In this document: positions 1 through 4,563 of the stretch, in pieces
Layout of the letters: every line of letters begins with the position of its first letter
How positions within the stretch are numbered: position 1 is the stretch's first letter
Assembly: GCA_045647345.1 (NCBI GenBank)
Contig: JAZRMG010000083.1
Span: 1 to 7,007 of the forward strand
DNA: 7,007 nucleotides
Origin: UBA1189 sp045647345
GTDB taxonomy: Bacteria; Bacteroidota; Bacteroidia; Bacteroidales; Bacteroidaceae
Reading direction: 5' to 3'
The notes under the pieces: generated by a model
Seen by the model: only the letters and a program-made list of their open reading frames with translations
Told to the model about the DNA's origin: nothing
Databases searched by the model: none
Program-made: the position numbers and the translations under genes

Positions 1-1
1 C

Positions 2-211
2 GACGACCTGGGCTCACTGGTCATCAGCGTCCGCTCGAAGTGCTTCACCAAGGCCGACATGCAGGAGAGCGACTTCGTGCCCTCGGCCAAGATCAAGGGC
101 TATGGCATCATCTTCCGTCCCGAAGTGGACCTCAAGAAGAATCTCGCCAAGAGCATGCGATATCAGATCGTGGCGAGCGAGGCGTATGACCCTGCGAAGA
201 AGAAGGCGTAA
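2..211 (+). CDS. HU-family DNA-binding protein (Bacteroidetes HU-HIG type), 3' part only
   Basis: Only the last 69 codons lie in the window; the start is off the left edge. The reading frame opens at base 2 with DDLGSLVISVRSK and ends with ..AYDPAKKKA and TAA. The G-[DE]-[FL]-G-S-[FL] type strand near the beginning, the KIKGYGIIFRP segment (visible residues 30-40), the following VDLKKNL and a lysine-rich end match the C-terminal half of Bacteroidetes HU-like proteins (HU-HIG domain), in which the FRP arm is the usual signature. Such proteins bind DNA as small nucleoid-associated or histone-like factors; their individual roles are mostly unknown. The codons are strongly biased to C/G-ending forms (gac, aag, ttc, atc), as in a well-expressed gene. 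The small ORF downstream supports the assignment, because HU-HIG genes in Bacteroidales are often followed by a smalltalk gene. The family is fairly sure; the exact paralogue cannot be told from a fragment. Confidence 0.8.
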   Translation, partial: DDLGSLVISVRSKCFTKADMQESDFVPSAKIKGYGIIFRPEVDLKKNLAKSMRYQIVASEAYDPAKKKA

Positions 212-220
212 GGAGACCCA

Positions 221-259
221 CCCCCCAAGGAATGCTGCTCCGCAGCGCTCCTTGGGGGG
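221..259. repeat. Long GC-rich stem-loop in the repeat region
   Basis: CCCCCCAAGGA (221-231) pairs perfectly with TCCTTGGGGGG (249-259). Inside it GCTGC (234-238) pairs with GCAGC (242-246) around a TCC loop. The stem is very stable but no T-run follows, so it is not a classical intrinsic terminator on the + strand. An alternative short stem uses its right arm: GGGGACT (256-262) with AGTCCCC (265-271). The hairpin could protect the 3' end of the HU transcript or act as repeat-specific structure; nothing in the sequence decides between these. Confidence 0.65.
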
Positions 260-352
260 ACTAAAGTCCCCGTCGTCGCAACCGACGCTCATCTCGCGTC
301 GGCCCCCTCTATGGGGAGAGCCTGTCGGGGTGGGTAAATAAACTGAAGTATA

Positions 353-373
353 AACCACTAACCACTAACTACT
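353..373 (+). repeat. Three tandem heptamers directly before a start codon
   Basis: AACCACT (353-359), AACCACT (360-366) and AACTACT (367-373) form a 21-base array that abuts the ATG at 374 with no spacer. The array is free of G, as expected for an unstructured Bacteroidetes leader without a Shine-Dalgarno sequence. It may serve as the translation initiation region of the small ORF. Confidence 0.7.
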
Positions 374-532
374 ATGCTGGATACGAAGACTAAATCAGGA
401 GGCTTTGCAGCCCCCTCCCTAGAGGGAGGGATGGGGTGGGTCTCCATTGATTGGGGCAAGTTGCTTAAAGTGTTAATCGCAGTACTCACCGCCATCGCAG
501 GTACCCTCGGTGTGGTGTCGTGCATGAGCTAG
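374..532 (+). CDS. Small hydrophobic protein resembling the smalltalk family
   Basis: A 52-codon ORF starting at ATG 374 and ending at TAG 530-532. The second half (residues about 25-50: IDWGKLLKVLIAVLTAIAG, then TLGVVSC) has a tryptophan followed by a basic residue, one hydrophobic helix and a short tail ending CMS. This pattern fits the smalltalk proteins, about 30 residues long, that sit downstream of HU-type genes in Bacteroidales; their function is not known. Residues 9-24 (GGFAAPSLEGGMGWVS) are encoded by the right end of the GC-rich repeat, so the normal short protein seems to have an in-frame insertion. An internal ATG at 431 would give a 33-residue form close to the usual family length. 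I prefer 374 because the G-free heptamer leader directly precedes it. Membrane insertion is likely, but no signal peptidase site is evident. Confidence 0.6.
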   Translation: MLDTKTKSGGFAAPSLEGGMGWVSIDWGKLLKVLIAVLTAIAGTLGVVSCMS

Positions 533-533
533 C

Positions 534-580
534 ACAAAAAAAGAAATGTCAAATGCTTGATTTACAGCACTTGACATTTC
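534..580 (-). terminator. Intrinsic terminator of the tRNA gene
   Basis: Read on the minus strand, GAAATGTCAA (from 580) pairs perfectly with TTGACATTTC (ending at 543). A four-pair inner stem (566-569 with 554-557) sits above one mismatch and an eight-base loop. The stem is followed by a run of seven T (542-536). It lies 11 bases after the 3' end of the minus strand tRNA. On the + strand the stem is not followed by a T-run, so it probably acts in one direction only. Confidence 0.8.
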
Positions 581-590
581 CCTTTCGTCG

Positions 591-664
591 TGGGCCATCT
601 AGGGCTTGAACCTAGGACCTCCAGATTATGAGTCTGTTGCTCTAACCAACTGAGCTAAAAGCCC
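591..664 (-). tRNA. tRNA-Met (CAT anticodon), elongator type
   Basis: The minus strand folds into a complete 74-nt cloverleaf without encoded CCA: acceptor GGGCTTT/ATGGCCC, D stem GCTC/GAGC, anticodon loop CTCATAA with CAT at 34-36, variable loop AGGTC, T stem CTAGG/CCTAG with loop TTCAAGC, and discriminator A. The first base pairs normally (G1-C72), so this is not the initiator tRNA with its usual mismatched first pair. The acceptor stem has a T6-T67 mismatch and a T5-G68 wobble, and the top pair of the anticodon stem is A-G. A CAT anticodon also occurs in tRNA-Ile2, where C34 is modified to lysidine by TilS; this sequence alone does not exclude that, but elongator Met is the default reading. 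Confidence 0.93.
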
Positions 665-698
665 GACACAAAACAGAAGTTTCCTTCGTTTGCAAGTG

Positions 699-729
699 CA
701 AAAGTAAGCGCTTTATTTGAATTCACCAA
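699..729 (-). promoter_or_regulatory. Bacteroidetes-type promoter for the tRNA
   Basis: On the minus strand, TACTTTTG (706-699) fits the -7 consensus TAnnTTTG of the Bacteroidetes primary sigma factor. A TTG (729-727) lies 20 bases upstream in the place of the -33 element. Transcription would start near 692, giving a leader of about 28 bases before the mature tRNA end at 664. Confidence 0.65.
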
Positions 730-788
730 GTATTTTAGACAAAAAAGGATTAAAATCGGCTATTTTTGTGGGTTTCCTCGGGGGACAC

Positions 789-819
789 TTCGTTTATTGA
801 GGGGTTTATTGTATTTTTG
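789..819 (+). promoter_or_regulatory. Probable promoter of the HAD-ribF-CPBP unit
   Basis: TATTTTTG (812-819) matches the Bacteroidetes -7 consensus TAnnTTTG. A weak -33 candidate, TTCG (789-792), lies 19 bases upstream. The start would fall near 826, leaving a leader of about 22 bases before the ATG at 848. A second TATTTTTG (762-769) lies further upstream and could be an alternative. The 183-base gap between the divergent tRNA and HAD genes (665-847) otherwise shows only a TTTATTG direct repeat (793-799 and 805-811) overlapping this promoter. Confidence 0.5.
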
Positions 820-847
820 TGGATGCTAAAAACTGATATGCACAACA

Positions 848-1459
848 ATGATTAAGAATATTATCTTTGACTGGGGCGGCGTGCTCATCCACCTCGACAA
901 GCATCGCTGCGTGGAGGCTTTTGCCGAATTTGGCGTGGTAGTGGGCGACGATGTGATCAACCCCTATGGGCAGCGTACCGACCTGAAGGATTTTGAGTTG
1001 GGACTGATGTCGGTCGATGAGTTTCACGACACGGTGCGCCGCGTGTATGGGCCCAACATGACCAATGAGCAGATCGACTATGCATGGAGCGCATTGCTGC
1101 TGGGCATACCAACCTATAAACTCGACATGCTACTGAGGCTGAAGGAGCGTTACCGCCTATTCCTCTTGAGCAACACCAATGCGGTACACTGGGCCGAGGG
1201 AAGCAAGCAGTTTAACTATCAGGGACACAAGGCTGAAGACTTCTTCGAACAGATATTCCTCTCTAATGAGATACACGAACTGAAGCCTTCGCCCGAGGCC
1301 TTCCGCAAGGTGGCACAGATGGCTGGCATCAAGCCCGAGGAGACACTCTTCGTTGACGACCTGCAGGTGAGCTGCGACGCTGCTGCAGCACTAGGATTCC
1401 ACACCTACTGCCCGATAGCCAATACAGATTGGATGAGCGACTTTAACTTCGATCTATGA
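848..1459 (+). CDS. HAD superfamily (subfamily IA) phosphatase, YihX-like
   Basis: A 203-residue cytosolic hydrolase with all four HAD motifs in order. Motif I is FDWGGVLIH with nucleophile Asp8; motif II is LFLLSNTN with Ser108; motif III is Lys146 in LKPSPEAF; motif IV is FVDD with Asp170-Asp171. Residues about 15-90 form the helical cap expected of subfamily IA. The second motif I Asp (D+2) is Gly10, as in YihX (FDLGNV), so this is a family trait and not a sign of inactivation. YihX is an alpha-D-glucose-1-phosphate phosphatase, but relatives act on many sugar phosphates and nucleotides, so the substrate is open. The start is well placed after an A-rich leader. The gene ends in ATGA, overlapping the start of ribF by four bases. 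This raises the idea of FMN dephosphorylation, or simply co-expression; the sequence does not show which. Confidence 0.88.
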   Translation: MIKNIIFDWGGVLIHLDKHRCVEAFAEFGVVVGDDVINPYGQRTDLKDFELGLMSVDEFHDTVRRVYGPNMTNEQIDYAWSALLLGIPTYKLDMLLRLKERYRLFLLSNTNAVHWAEGSKQFNYQGHKAEDFFEQIFLSNEIHELKPSPEAFRKVAQMAGIKPEETLFVDDLQVSCDAAAALGFHTYCPIANTDWMSDFNFDL

Positions 1460-2367
1460 GAAAGGTAGCCACCATAGGTTCGTTCGACGGAGTGCATCGG
1501 GGCCACCGGTGCTTGTTGGACCAGGTACGTGGGATAGCCGACAGGCAAGGACTGAAGACTATGGCCGTGACCTTTGCATTACCACCGAAGAGTGTACTGG
1601 GAGGTAGCGACATGGTACAACTCAACAGCATGGAAGAGCGCATAGCGCTGCTCAACCAAGCAGGGATGGACGAGGTAGCGGTGCTGAACTTTACCCATGA
1701 GATGGCGGCAATGACGGCACGTGACTTCATGCAACAGGTGCTCAAGGCGCAATTGGACGTAGCGGTACTGGTGATCGGCTATGACCATCGCTTCGGACGT
1801 GGCCGCACCGATGGATTCGACGATTATGTACGCTATGGTCGTGAACTAGATATCGAAGTGGTGCGTGGCGAGGCCTGCATAGAGGATGGCGAGGCGGTGA
1901 GCTCGACCCGTATACGCCGCTGCATCGCCGAAGGAGATGTGACTGGAGCTGCCCACCTACTGGGCTACAACTACAGGCTATGCGGCACGGTGGTAGGCGG
2001 CTATAGGGTGGGACGCAAGATTGGATTCCCCACGGCAAACATCAGCAACGCAGACAATAAACTACTGCCCGCAGATGGGGTGTATGCAGTGAAGGTGAGC
2101 ACCAACGAAAACGGTGAGCAGGAAGGAAAGAGTTGTCAATTCAAAGGCATGCTCAACATCGGCCATCGCCCCACGGTGAACAATGGGGAGGAACGTAGCA
2201 TTGAGGTACATATACTCGACTTCGAGGGCGACCTCTATGGCCAATCGCTGTGCGTGGAATTTGTGGAGCACCTGCGCAACGAACAGACCTTCGAAAGTCT
2301 GGAGGCACTGATGGCGCAGTTAGAGGCCGACAAGGAGAGGGTAAGGCAACTGAAAATTGAAAATTGA
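1456..2367 (+). CDS. ribF: Bifunctional riboflavin kinase / FAD synthetase
   Basis: A 303-residue protein of normal family length that phosphorylates riboflavin to FMN and adenylates FMN to FAD in the cytosol. The N-terminal nucleotidyltransferase domain (about 1-165) shows GSFDGVHRGH (8-17), GYDHRFGRGRTDG (108-120) and SSTRIR (149-154). The C-terminal riboflavin kinase domain (about 170-300) shows GRKIGFPTAN (186-195), with the PTAN Mg-ATP motif, GMLNIGHRPT (231-240) and the Glu in SIEVHILDF (248-256). The segment that usually reads TFxPHP is TFALPP here (39-44), with the His replaced by Pro. The ATG overlaps the stop of the HAD gene, so the two are probably translationally coupled. The last residues (LKIEN) and the stop codon are made by a tandem TGAAAAT array. 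The identification is secure. Confidence 0.96.
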   Translation: MRKVATIGSFDGVHRGHRCLLDQVRGIADRQGLKTMAVTFALPPKSVLGGSDMVQLNSMEERIALLNQAGMDEVAVLNFTHEMAAMTARDFMQQVLKAQLDVAVLVIGYDHRFGRGRTDGFDDYVRYGRELDIEVVRGEACIEDGEAVSSTRIRRCIAEGDVTGAAHLLGYNYRLCGTVVGGYRVGRKIGFPTANISNADNKLLPADGVYAVKVSTNENGEQEGKSCQFKGMLNIGHRPTVNNGEERSIEVHILDFEGDLYGQSLCVEFVEHLRNEQTFESLEALMAQLEADKERVRQLKIEN

Positions 2368-2371
2368 AAAT
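2351..2371 (+). repeat. Three tandem TGAAAAT heptamers across the ribF stop
   Basis: Three exact copies: 2351-2357, 2358-2364 and 2365-2371. They encode the final ribF residues after Leu299, and the stop TGA (2365-2367) is the start of the third copy. A TTG at 2357 within the array opens an upstream extension of the next gene's frame. Seven-base units shift the frame by one per copy, so length changes would alter the ribF tail. Confidence 0.85.
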
Positions 2372-2389
2372 TTTATAATAAACGATATC

Positions 2390-3142
2390 ATGCTGACAAT
2401 CCTTAAACTGATTATCTACTACTTCATCTACCAATTGGGATTTGGAGCGGTGGCAACGCTCATCTCGACCAGTATTGTACCAATGGATATAGCCACAATG
2501 ACATCACTGGCAATGGTAGCATCGACACTTGCCATGGCATGGCACCTGATACATTTTAAGTACGTGGACCTCGGGCGCGACAGGTACAGGACACTGAGTT
2601 GGCAAGTACTGTTCGTATCGGCCCTGTTTGTCATGGCCGCAACCTATGTGCTCAACGTGGTCATCGAACAGGCAGGAGTGCCAAACACAATGGAAGAGAC
2701 CTTCATTGCCATGAGCAACAACCCCTTTGGTTTCGTCACTATCGCCCTATTGGCACCCGTATTGGAAGAGTTGCTCTTCCGTGGCGCCATCGAAGGCCGA
2801 CTACTGCAGCAGTGGACGAATCCATGGATAGGCATCATGGTATCGTCGCTCATCTTTGGCGTCATACACCTGAACCCCGCACAGATTCCCTTTGCCTTCC
2901 TCATGGGCCTGATGTTCGGCTGGCTCTACTACCGCACGGGGAGTCTGCTTCCCTGTATCATAGGGCATGTGCTCAACAACTCCATTGCGGCCGTCAACAT
3001 GATACTCTATGGCTCGACTACTATCGAGGAACAGATGGACAATGTGGGAATGATGTGGATATGGGTAGTATTGGCCGTTGTTGCCTCTATAATCACGGCA
3101 ATATGGTTGGACAGGCATATCGGCACCACAGATGAGAAATAA
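2390..3142 (+). CDS. CPBP family intramembrane glutamic/metalloprotease
   Basis: A 250-residue polytopic inner membrane protein with about eight hydrophobic segments (roughly 4-25, 37-54, 70-92, 114-130, 147-161, 166-181, 186-206 and 221-240). The CPBP (Abi/CAAX, Rce1-like) motifs are complete: EELLFR with Glu126, Glu127 and Arg131; FGVIH with Phe156 and His160; HVLNN with His193 and Asn197. These residues form the active site inside the membrane. Bacterial members cleave membrane or lipidated peptides, or serve in bacteriocin immunity; the substrate here is unknown. The frame is open from a TTG at 2357, but that codon lies inside the ribF tail repeat, so the ATG at 2390, 22 bases after the ribF stop, is the better start. 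It is probably co-transcribed with the HAD gene and ribF. A membrane protease with flavin synthesis genes suggests a housekeeping role rather than defence, but this is inference. Confidence 0.9.
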   Translation: MLTILKLIIYYFIYQLGFGAVATLISTSIVPMDIATMTSLAMVASTLAMAWHLIHFKYVDLGRDRYRTLSWQVLFVSALFVMAATYVLNVVIEQAGVPNTMEETFIAMSNNPFGFVTIALLAPVLEELLFRGAIEGRLLQQWTNPWIGIMVSSLIFGVIHLNPAQIPFAFLMGLMFGWLYYRTGSLLPCIIGHVLNNSIAAVNMILYGSTTIEEQMDNVGMMWIWVVLAVVASIITAIWLDRHIGTTDEK

Positions 3143-3155
3143 CATGAAATATAGG

Positions 3156-3171
3156 AAAAATATATATTTTT
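3156..3171. other. 16-bp all-AT palindrome upstream of the DUF2807 promoter
   Basis: AAAAATATATATTTTT is a perfect palindrome 13 bases after the CPBP stop, and T-runs continue to its right. With no G-C pairs it would be a weak terminator. Its place just upstream of the ECF-like -35 element also fits an AT-rich upstream promoter element. Confidence 0.35.
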
Positions 3172-3182
3172 TTCATTTTGCT

Positions 3183-3212
3183 GCAACCTTTAGGGGTGTT
3201 CGTTACGTCTAA
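3183..3212 (+). promoter_or_regulatory. ECF sigma factor-type promoter of the DUF2807 gene
   Basis: GCAACC (3183-3188) and CGTCTAA (3206-3212) are separated by 17 bases. An AAC-containing -35 and a CGTC -10 at this spacing are typical of ECF sigma factor promoters. No TAnnTTTG element occurs in the 105-base gap. The start would lie near 3218, giving a 5' leader of about 30 bases that is A-rich and ends in aagaagagat just before the ATG at 3248. No sigma factor gene is adjacent, so the controlling factor must be encoded elsewhere. Confidence 0.55.
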
Positions 3213-3247
3213 CGGATAGAAACAGAACCAAACGAAAAAGAAGAGAT

Positions 3248-4006
3248 ATGAAAAAGTTATTCTTTACGACCCTGCTATGCTGCGGAATGCAAGCCATCAT
3301 GTCGCCACTAAGTGCAATGCCCACCATTGAAGCAAACGCATCAGAGGCTGAAGCTCCCGACAAGAGTAATACCGTGATAGCGCGTATAGACCTGCCCGCA
3401 TTCAGCGGCATATACTCCGATGTGGTGGCCAATATTACCATCGAGCAAGGCAACGAATATTTCATTGAGGCGCAAGGCCCCGAACATCTCATCCAACTTA
3501 TCGAGCCCGAACTGCAACAAGAAGGAGGGACACTCACCATCAAAGCCAAGAAGGAATATAAAGTTAAGAAGAATGGAATATCCATCCGCATCGTCACCCC
3601 CCAGCTAAGCCTTATCTACAACGAAGGGGTGGGCAATATATGCACGAAGGGCGCATTCAAGACACAGATGATGACCATCACAAACGAGGGAGTAGGCAAC
3701 ATCACCATCGAAAGCATGGAGTGTGAACGCATGCAGGTTGTCAACGAAGGAGTAGGCAATGTCGACCTCATAGGAAAGGCCACAAATGCAGTATTCAAAT
3801 CAGAAGGAGTGGGAAATATCAATGCCTACAATTTCGAGGTGTCAAACCTCAATGCCGACCTCGAAGGTGTAGGCAGTATTGAGTGTTTCGTTACCGAACG
3901 CTTTACCTGTGATGCCAATGGCGTAGGCAGTATCTACTACAAGGGTAACCCCAAGCAGACCCACATAAGTGCCAACGGCCTAGGGAAGGTGCGAGTAGCA
4001 AAATAA
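3248..4006 (+). CDS. Secreted DUF2807 (head GIN domain) beta-helix protein
   Basis: A 252-residue protein with a Sec signal peptide: MKK, a hydrophobic core from about 5 to 18, and likely cleavage near LSA-MP at 23. The Cys pair at 11-12 does not make a good lipobox, so a soluble periplasmic or surface form is more likely than a lipoprotein. The mature part begins with the IARIDLPAFSGIYSDVVANI-type strand of DUF2807, followed by VxIEQG-like strands. From residue 126 a glycine turn recurs every 18-21 residues: EGVGN at 126, 147, 167 and 186, EGVGS at 206, NGVGS at 224 and NGLGK at 243. This is the right-handed beta-helix expected of this family, which is annotated as a putative autotransporter adhesin domain without proven function. 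It has its own promoter and is separated by 105 bases from the CPBP gene. An envelope stress role is suggested only by the ECF-like promoter. Confidence 0.88.
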   Translation: MKKLFFTTLLCCGMQAIMSPLSAMPTIEANASEAEAPDKSNTVIARIDLPAFSGIYSDVVANITIEQGNEYFIEAQGPEHLIQLIEPELQQEGGTLTIKAKKEYKVKKNGISIRIVTPQLSLIYNEGVGNICTKGAFKTQMMTITNEGVGNITIESMECERMQVVNEGVGNVDLIGKATNAVFKSEGVGNINAYNFEVSNLNADLEGVGSIECFVTERFTCDANGVGSIYYKGNPKQTHISANGLGKVRVAK

Positions 4007-4035
4007 AAAAGCAGGAATTCCTGCTTTTTTATTTT
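4000..4035. terminator. Bidirectional intrinsic terminator, perfect 36-bp palindrome
   Basis: The core GCAGGAATTCCTGC (4011-4024) is flanked by AAAAAA on the left and TTTTTT on the right, and the symmetry extends to 4000 and 4035 without a mismatch. On either strand the stem is followed by a T-run, so it can end transcripts of both the DUF2807 gene (+) and aroK (-). The stop codons of both genes (4004-4006, and 4031-4029 on the minus strand) lie inside the palindrome at mirror positions. Confidence 0.92.
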
Positions 4036-4562
4036 ATTCCCAATATAGACTCCTTAAATCGCACAACTGATTCGCTTACTTGCTCCACATTTTCTAACCG
4101 ATTTGCGCAGAAGGTATGTGTAGCACGAGAGTAGTAGGGCATGCGGCGACCCAGCATCTCAGCAATGTAGGTGCGCAACTCCTCGGCGCTCTTGCCTGCC
4201 ACTAAGGGGCGCTGCACACGGGCTATCGTAAGGCGGGTGTGGATGACATCGACCGATGCGTCGAGAAACACGGTGACGCCCTGTGTATTCATATAGTCCA
4301 TGTTGTCGAAGAAACAGGGGGTACCGCCGCCTGTAGCGATGACGACATCCTCAAACTCGGCAACCTCGTGTAGCATGTTACGCTCAATCTGACGGAAAGC
4401 CTCCTCGCCACGCTGGGCAAAGAGTTGCGACACGGTACAGCGATAGCGGTTCTCGATGTAGTGGTCGAGGTCGATGAACTGTAGACCCATCTCCTTGGCA
4501 AGCGCTTTGCCCAAGGTGGTCTTACCAGCAGCCATAAATCCGACAAGCAGGATGCGCTTCAT
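4029..4562 (-). CDS. aroK: Shikimate kinase
   Basis: A 177-residue P-loop kinase of normal length that converts shikimate to shikimate 3-phosphate with ATP, the fifth step of the chorismate pathway, in the cytosol. The Walker A loop is GFMAAGKTT (8-16). Asp31 and Asp33 in FIDLDHYIE fit the Mg and shikimate ligands, Arg57 in EEAFRQIE the shikimate-binding Arg, GGG (78-80) the Walker B region, RPL (118-120) the lid Arg, and Arg140 before MPYY the second shikimate-binding Arg. The frame is open for 52 more codons upstream, but these overlap the end of topA. The ATG at 4562 is one base after the topA stop and gives the usual N-terminus (MKRILLVGFM). Co-transcription and translational coupling with topA are likely. 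The bidirectional palindrome ends the transcript. Confidence 0.96.
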   Translation of the reverse strand: MKRILLVGFMAAGKTTLGKALAKEMGLQFIDLDHYIENRYRCTVSQLFAQRGEEAFRQIERNMLHEVAEFEDVVIATGGGTPCFFDNMDYMNTQGVTVFLDASVDVIHTRLTIARVQRPLVAGKSAEELRTYIAEMLGRRMPYYSRATHTFCANRLENVEQVSESVVRFKESILGIK

Positions 4563-4563
4563 A

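Larger units (their letters stand above)
212..445. repeat. GC-rich hairpin repeat region bounded by 13-bp inverted repeats
   Basis: GGAGACCCACCCC (212-224) is an exact reverse complement of GGGGTGGGTCTCC (433-445). A third, shorter copy, GGGGTGGGT (327-335), pairs with ACCCACCCC (216-224). So there may be one element at 216-335 plus a second, inverted element at about 409-445, or one composite region. Several strong hairpins lie inside: 221-231 with 249-259 plus an inner GCTGC/GCAGC stem; 256-262 with 265-271; 283-288 with 296-301; and 413-420 with 423-430. There is no transposase and no coding potential on either strand beyond the small ORF described separately. The left end starts directly after the stop codon of the HU gene. 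The structure suggests a dispersed non-coding repeat (REP- or MITE-like); its copy number elsewhere in the genome cannot be seen here. Confidence 0.6.

Noticed and set aside
221..259. Intrinsic terminator after the HU gene
   Set aside because: The stem is strong but no T-run follows on the + strand, so it lacks the second part of an intrinsic terminator.
102..341. Plus strand 79-codon ORF in another frame over HU and the repeat
   Set aside because: It overlaps the HU frame and continues through the hairpins with an arginine/serine-rich sequence; there is no family resemblance.
14..358. Minus strand 114-codon ORF across the HU gene end and the repeat region
   Set aside because: It is antisense to the HU reading frame and to the GC-rich hairpins, has no recognisable domain, and its arginine- and leucine-rich sequence is what structured GC-rich DNA gives by chance.
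2357..2389. TTG start for the CPBP protein, 11 residues longer
   Set aside because: The TTG is part of the TGAAAAT array and overlaps the ribF stop region; the ATG at 2390 starts just before the first membrane segment.
2599..3135. 178-codon ORF inside the CPBP gene
   Set aside because: It is a shadow in another frame; the CPBP frame has the complete membrane segments and catalytic motifs.
3171..3180. TTTCATTTTG as a housekeeping -7 element for the DUF2807 gene
   Set aside because: The second base of the TAnnTTTG consensus is C, not A, so it is a poor match; the ECF-like pair downstream fits better.
3248..3300. Lipoprotein signal on the DUF2807 protein because of Cys11-Cys12
   Set aside because: The cysteines come too early in the hydrophobic core and the preceding residues do not form a lipobox; a Sec signal cleaved near residue 23 fits better.
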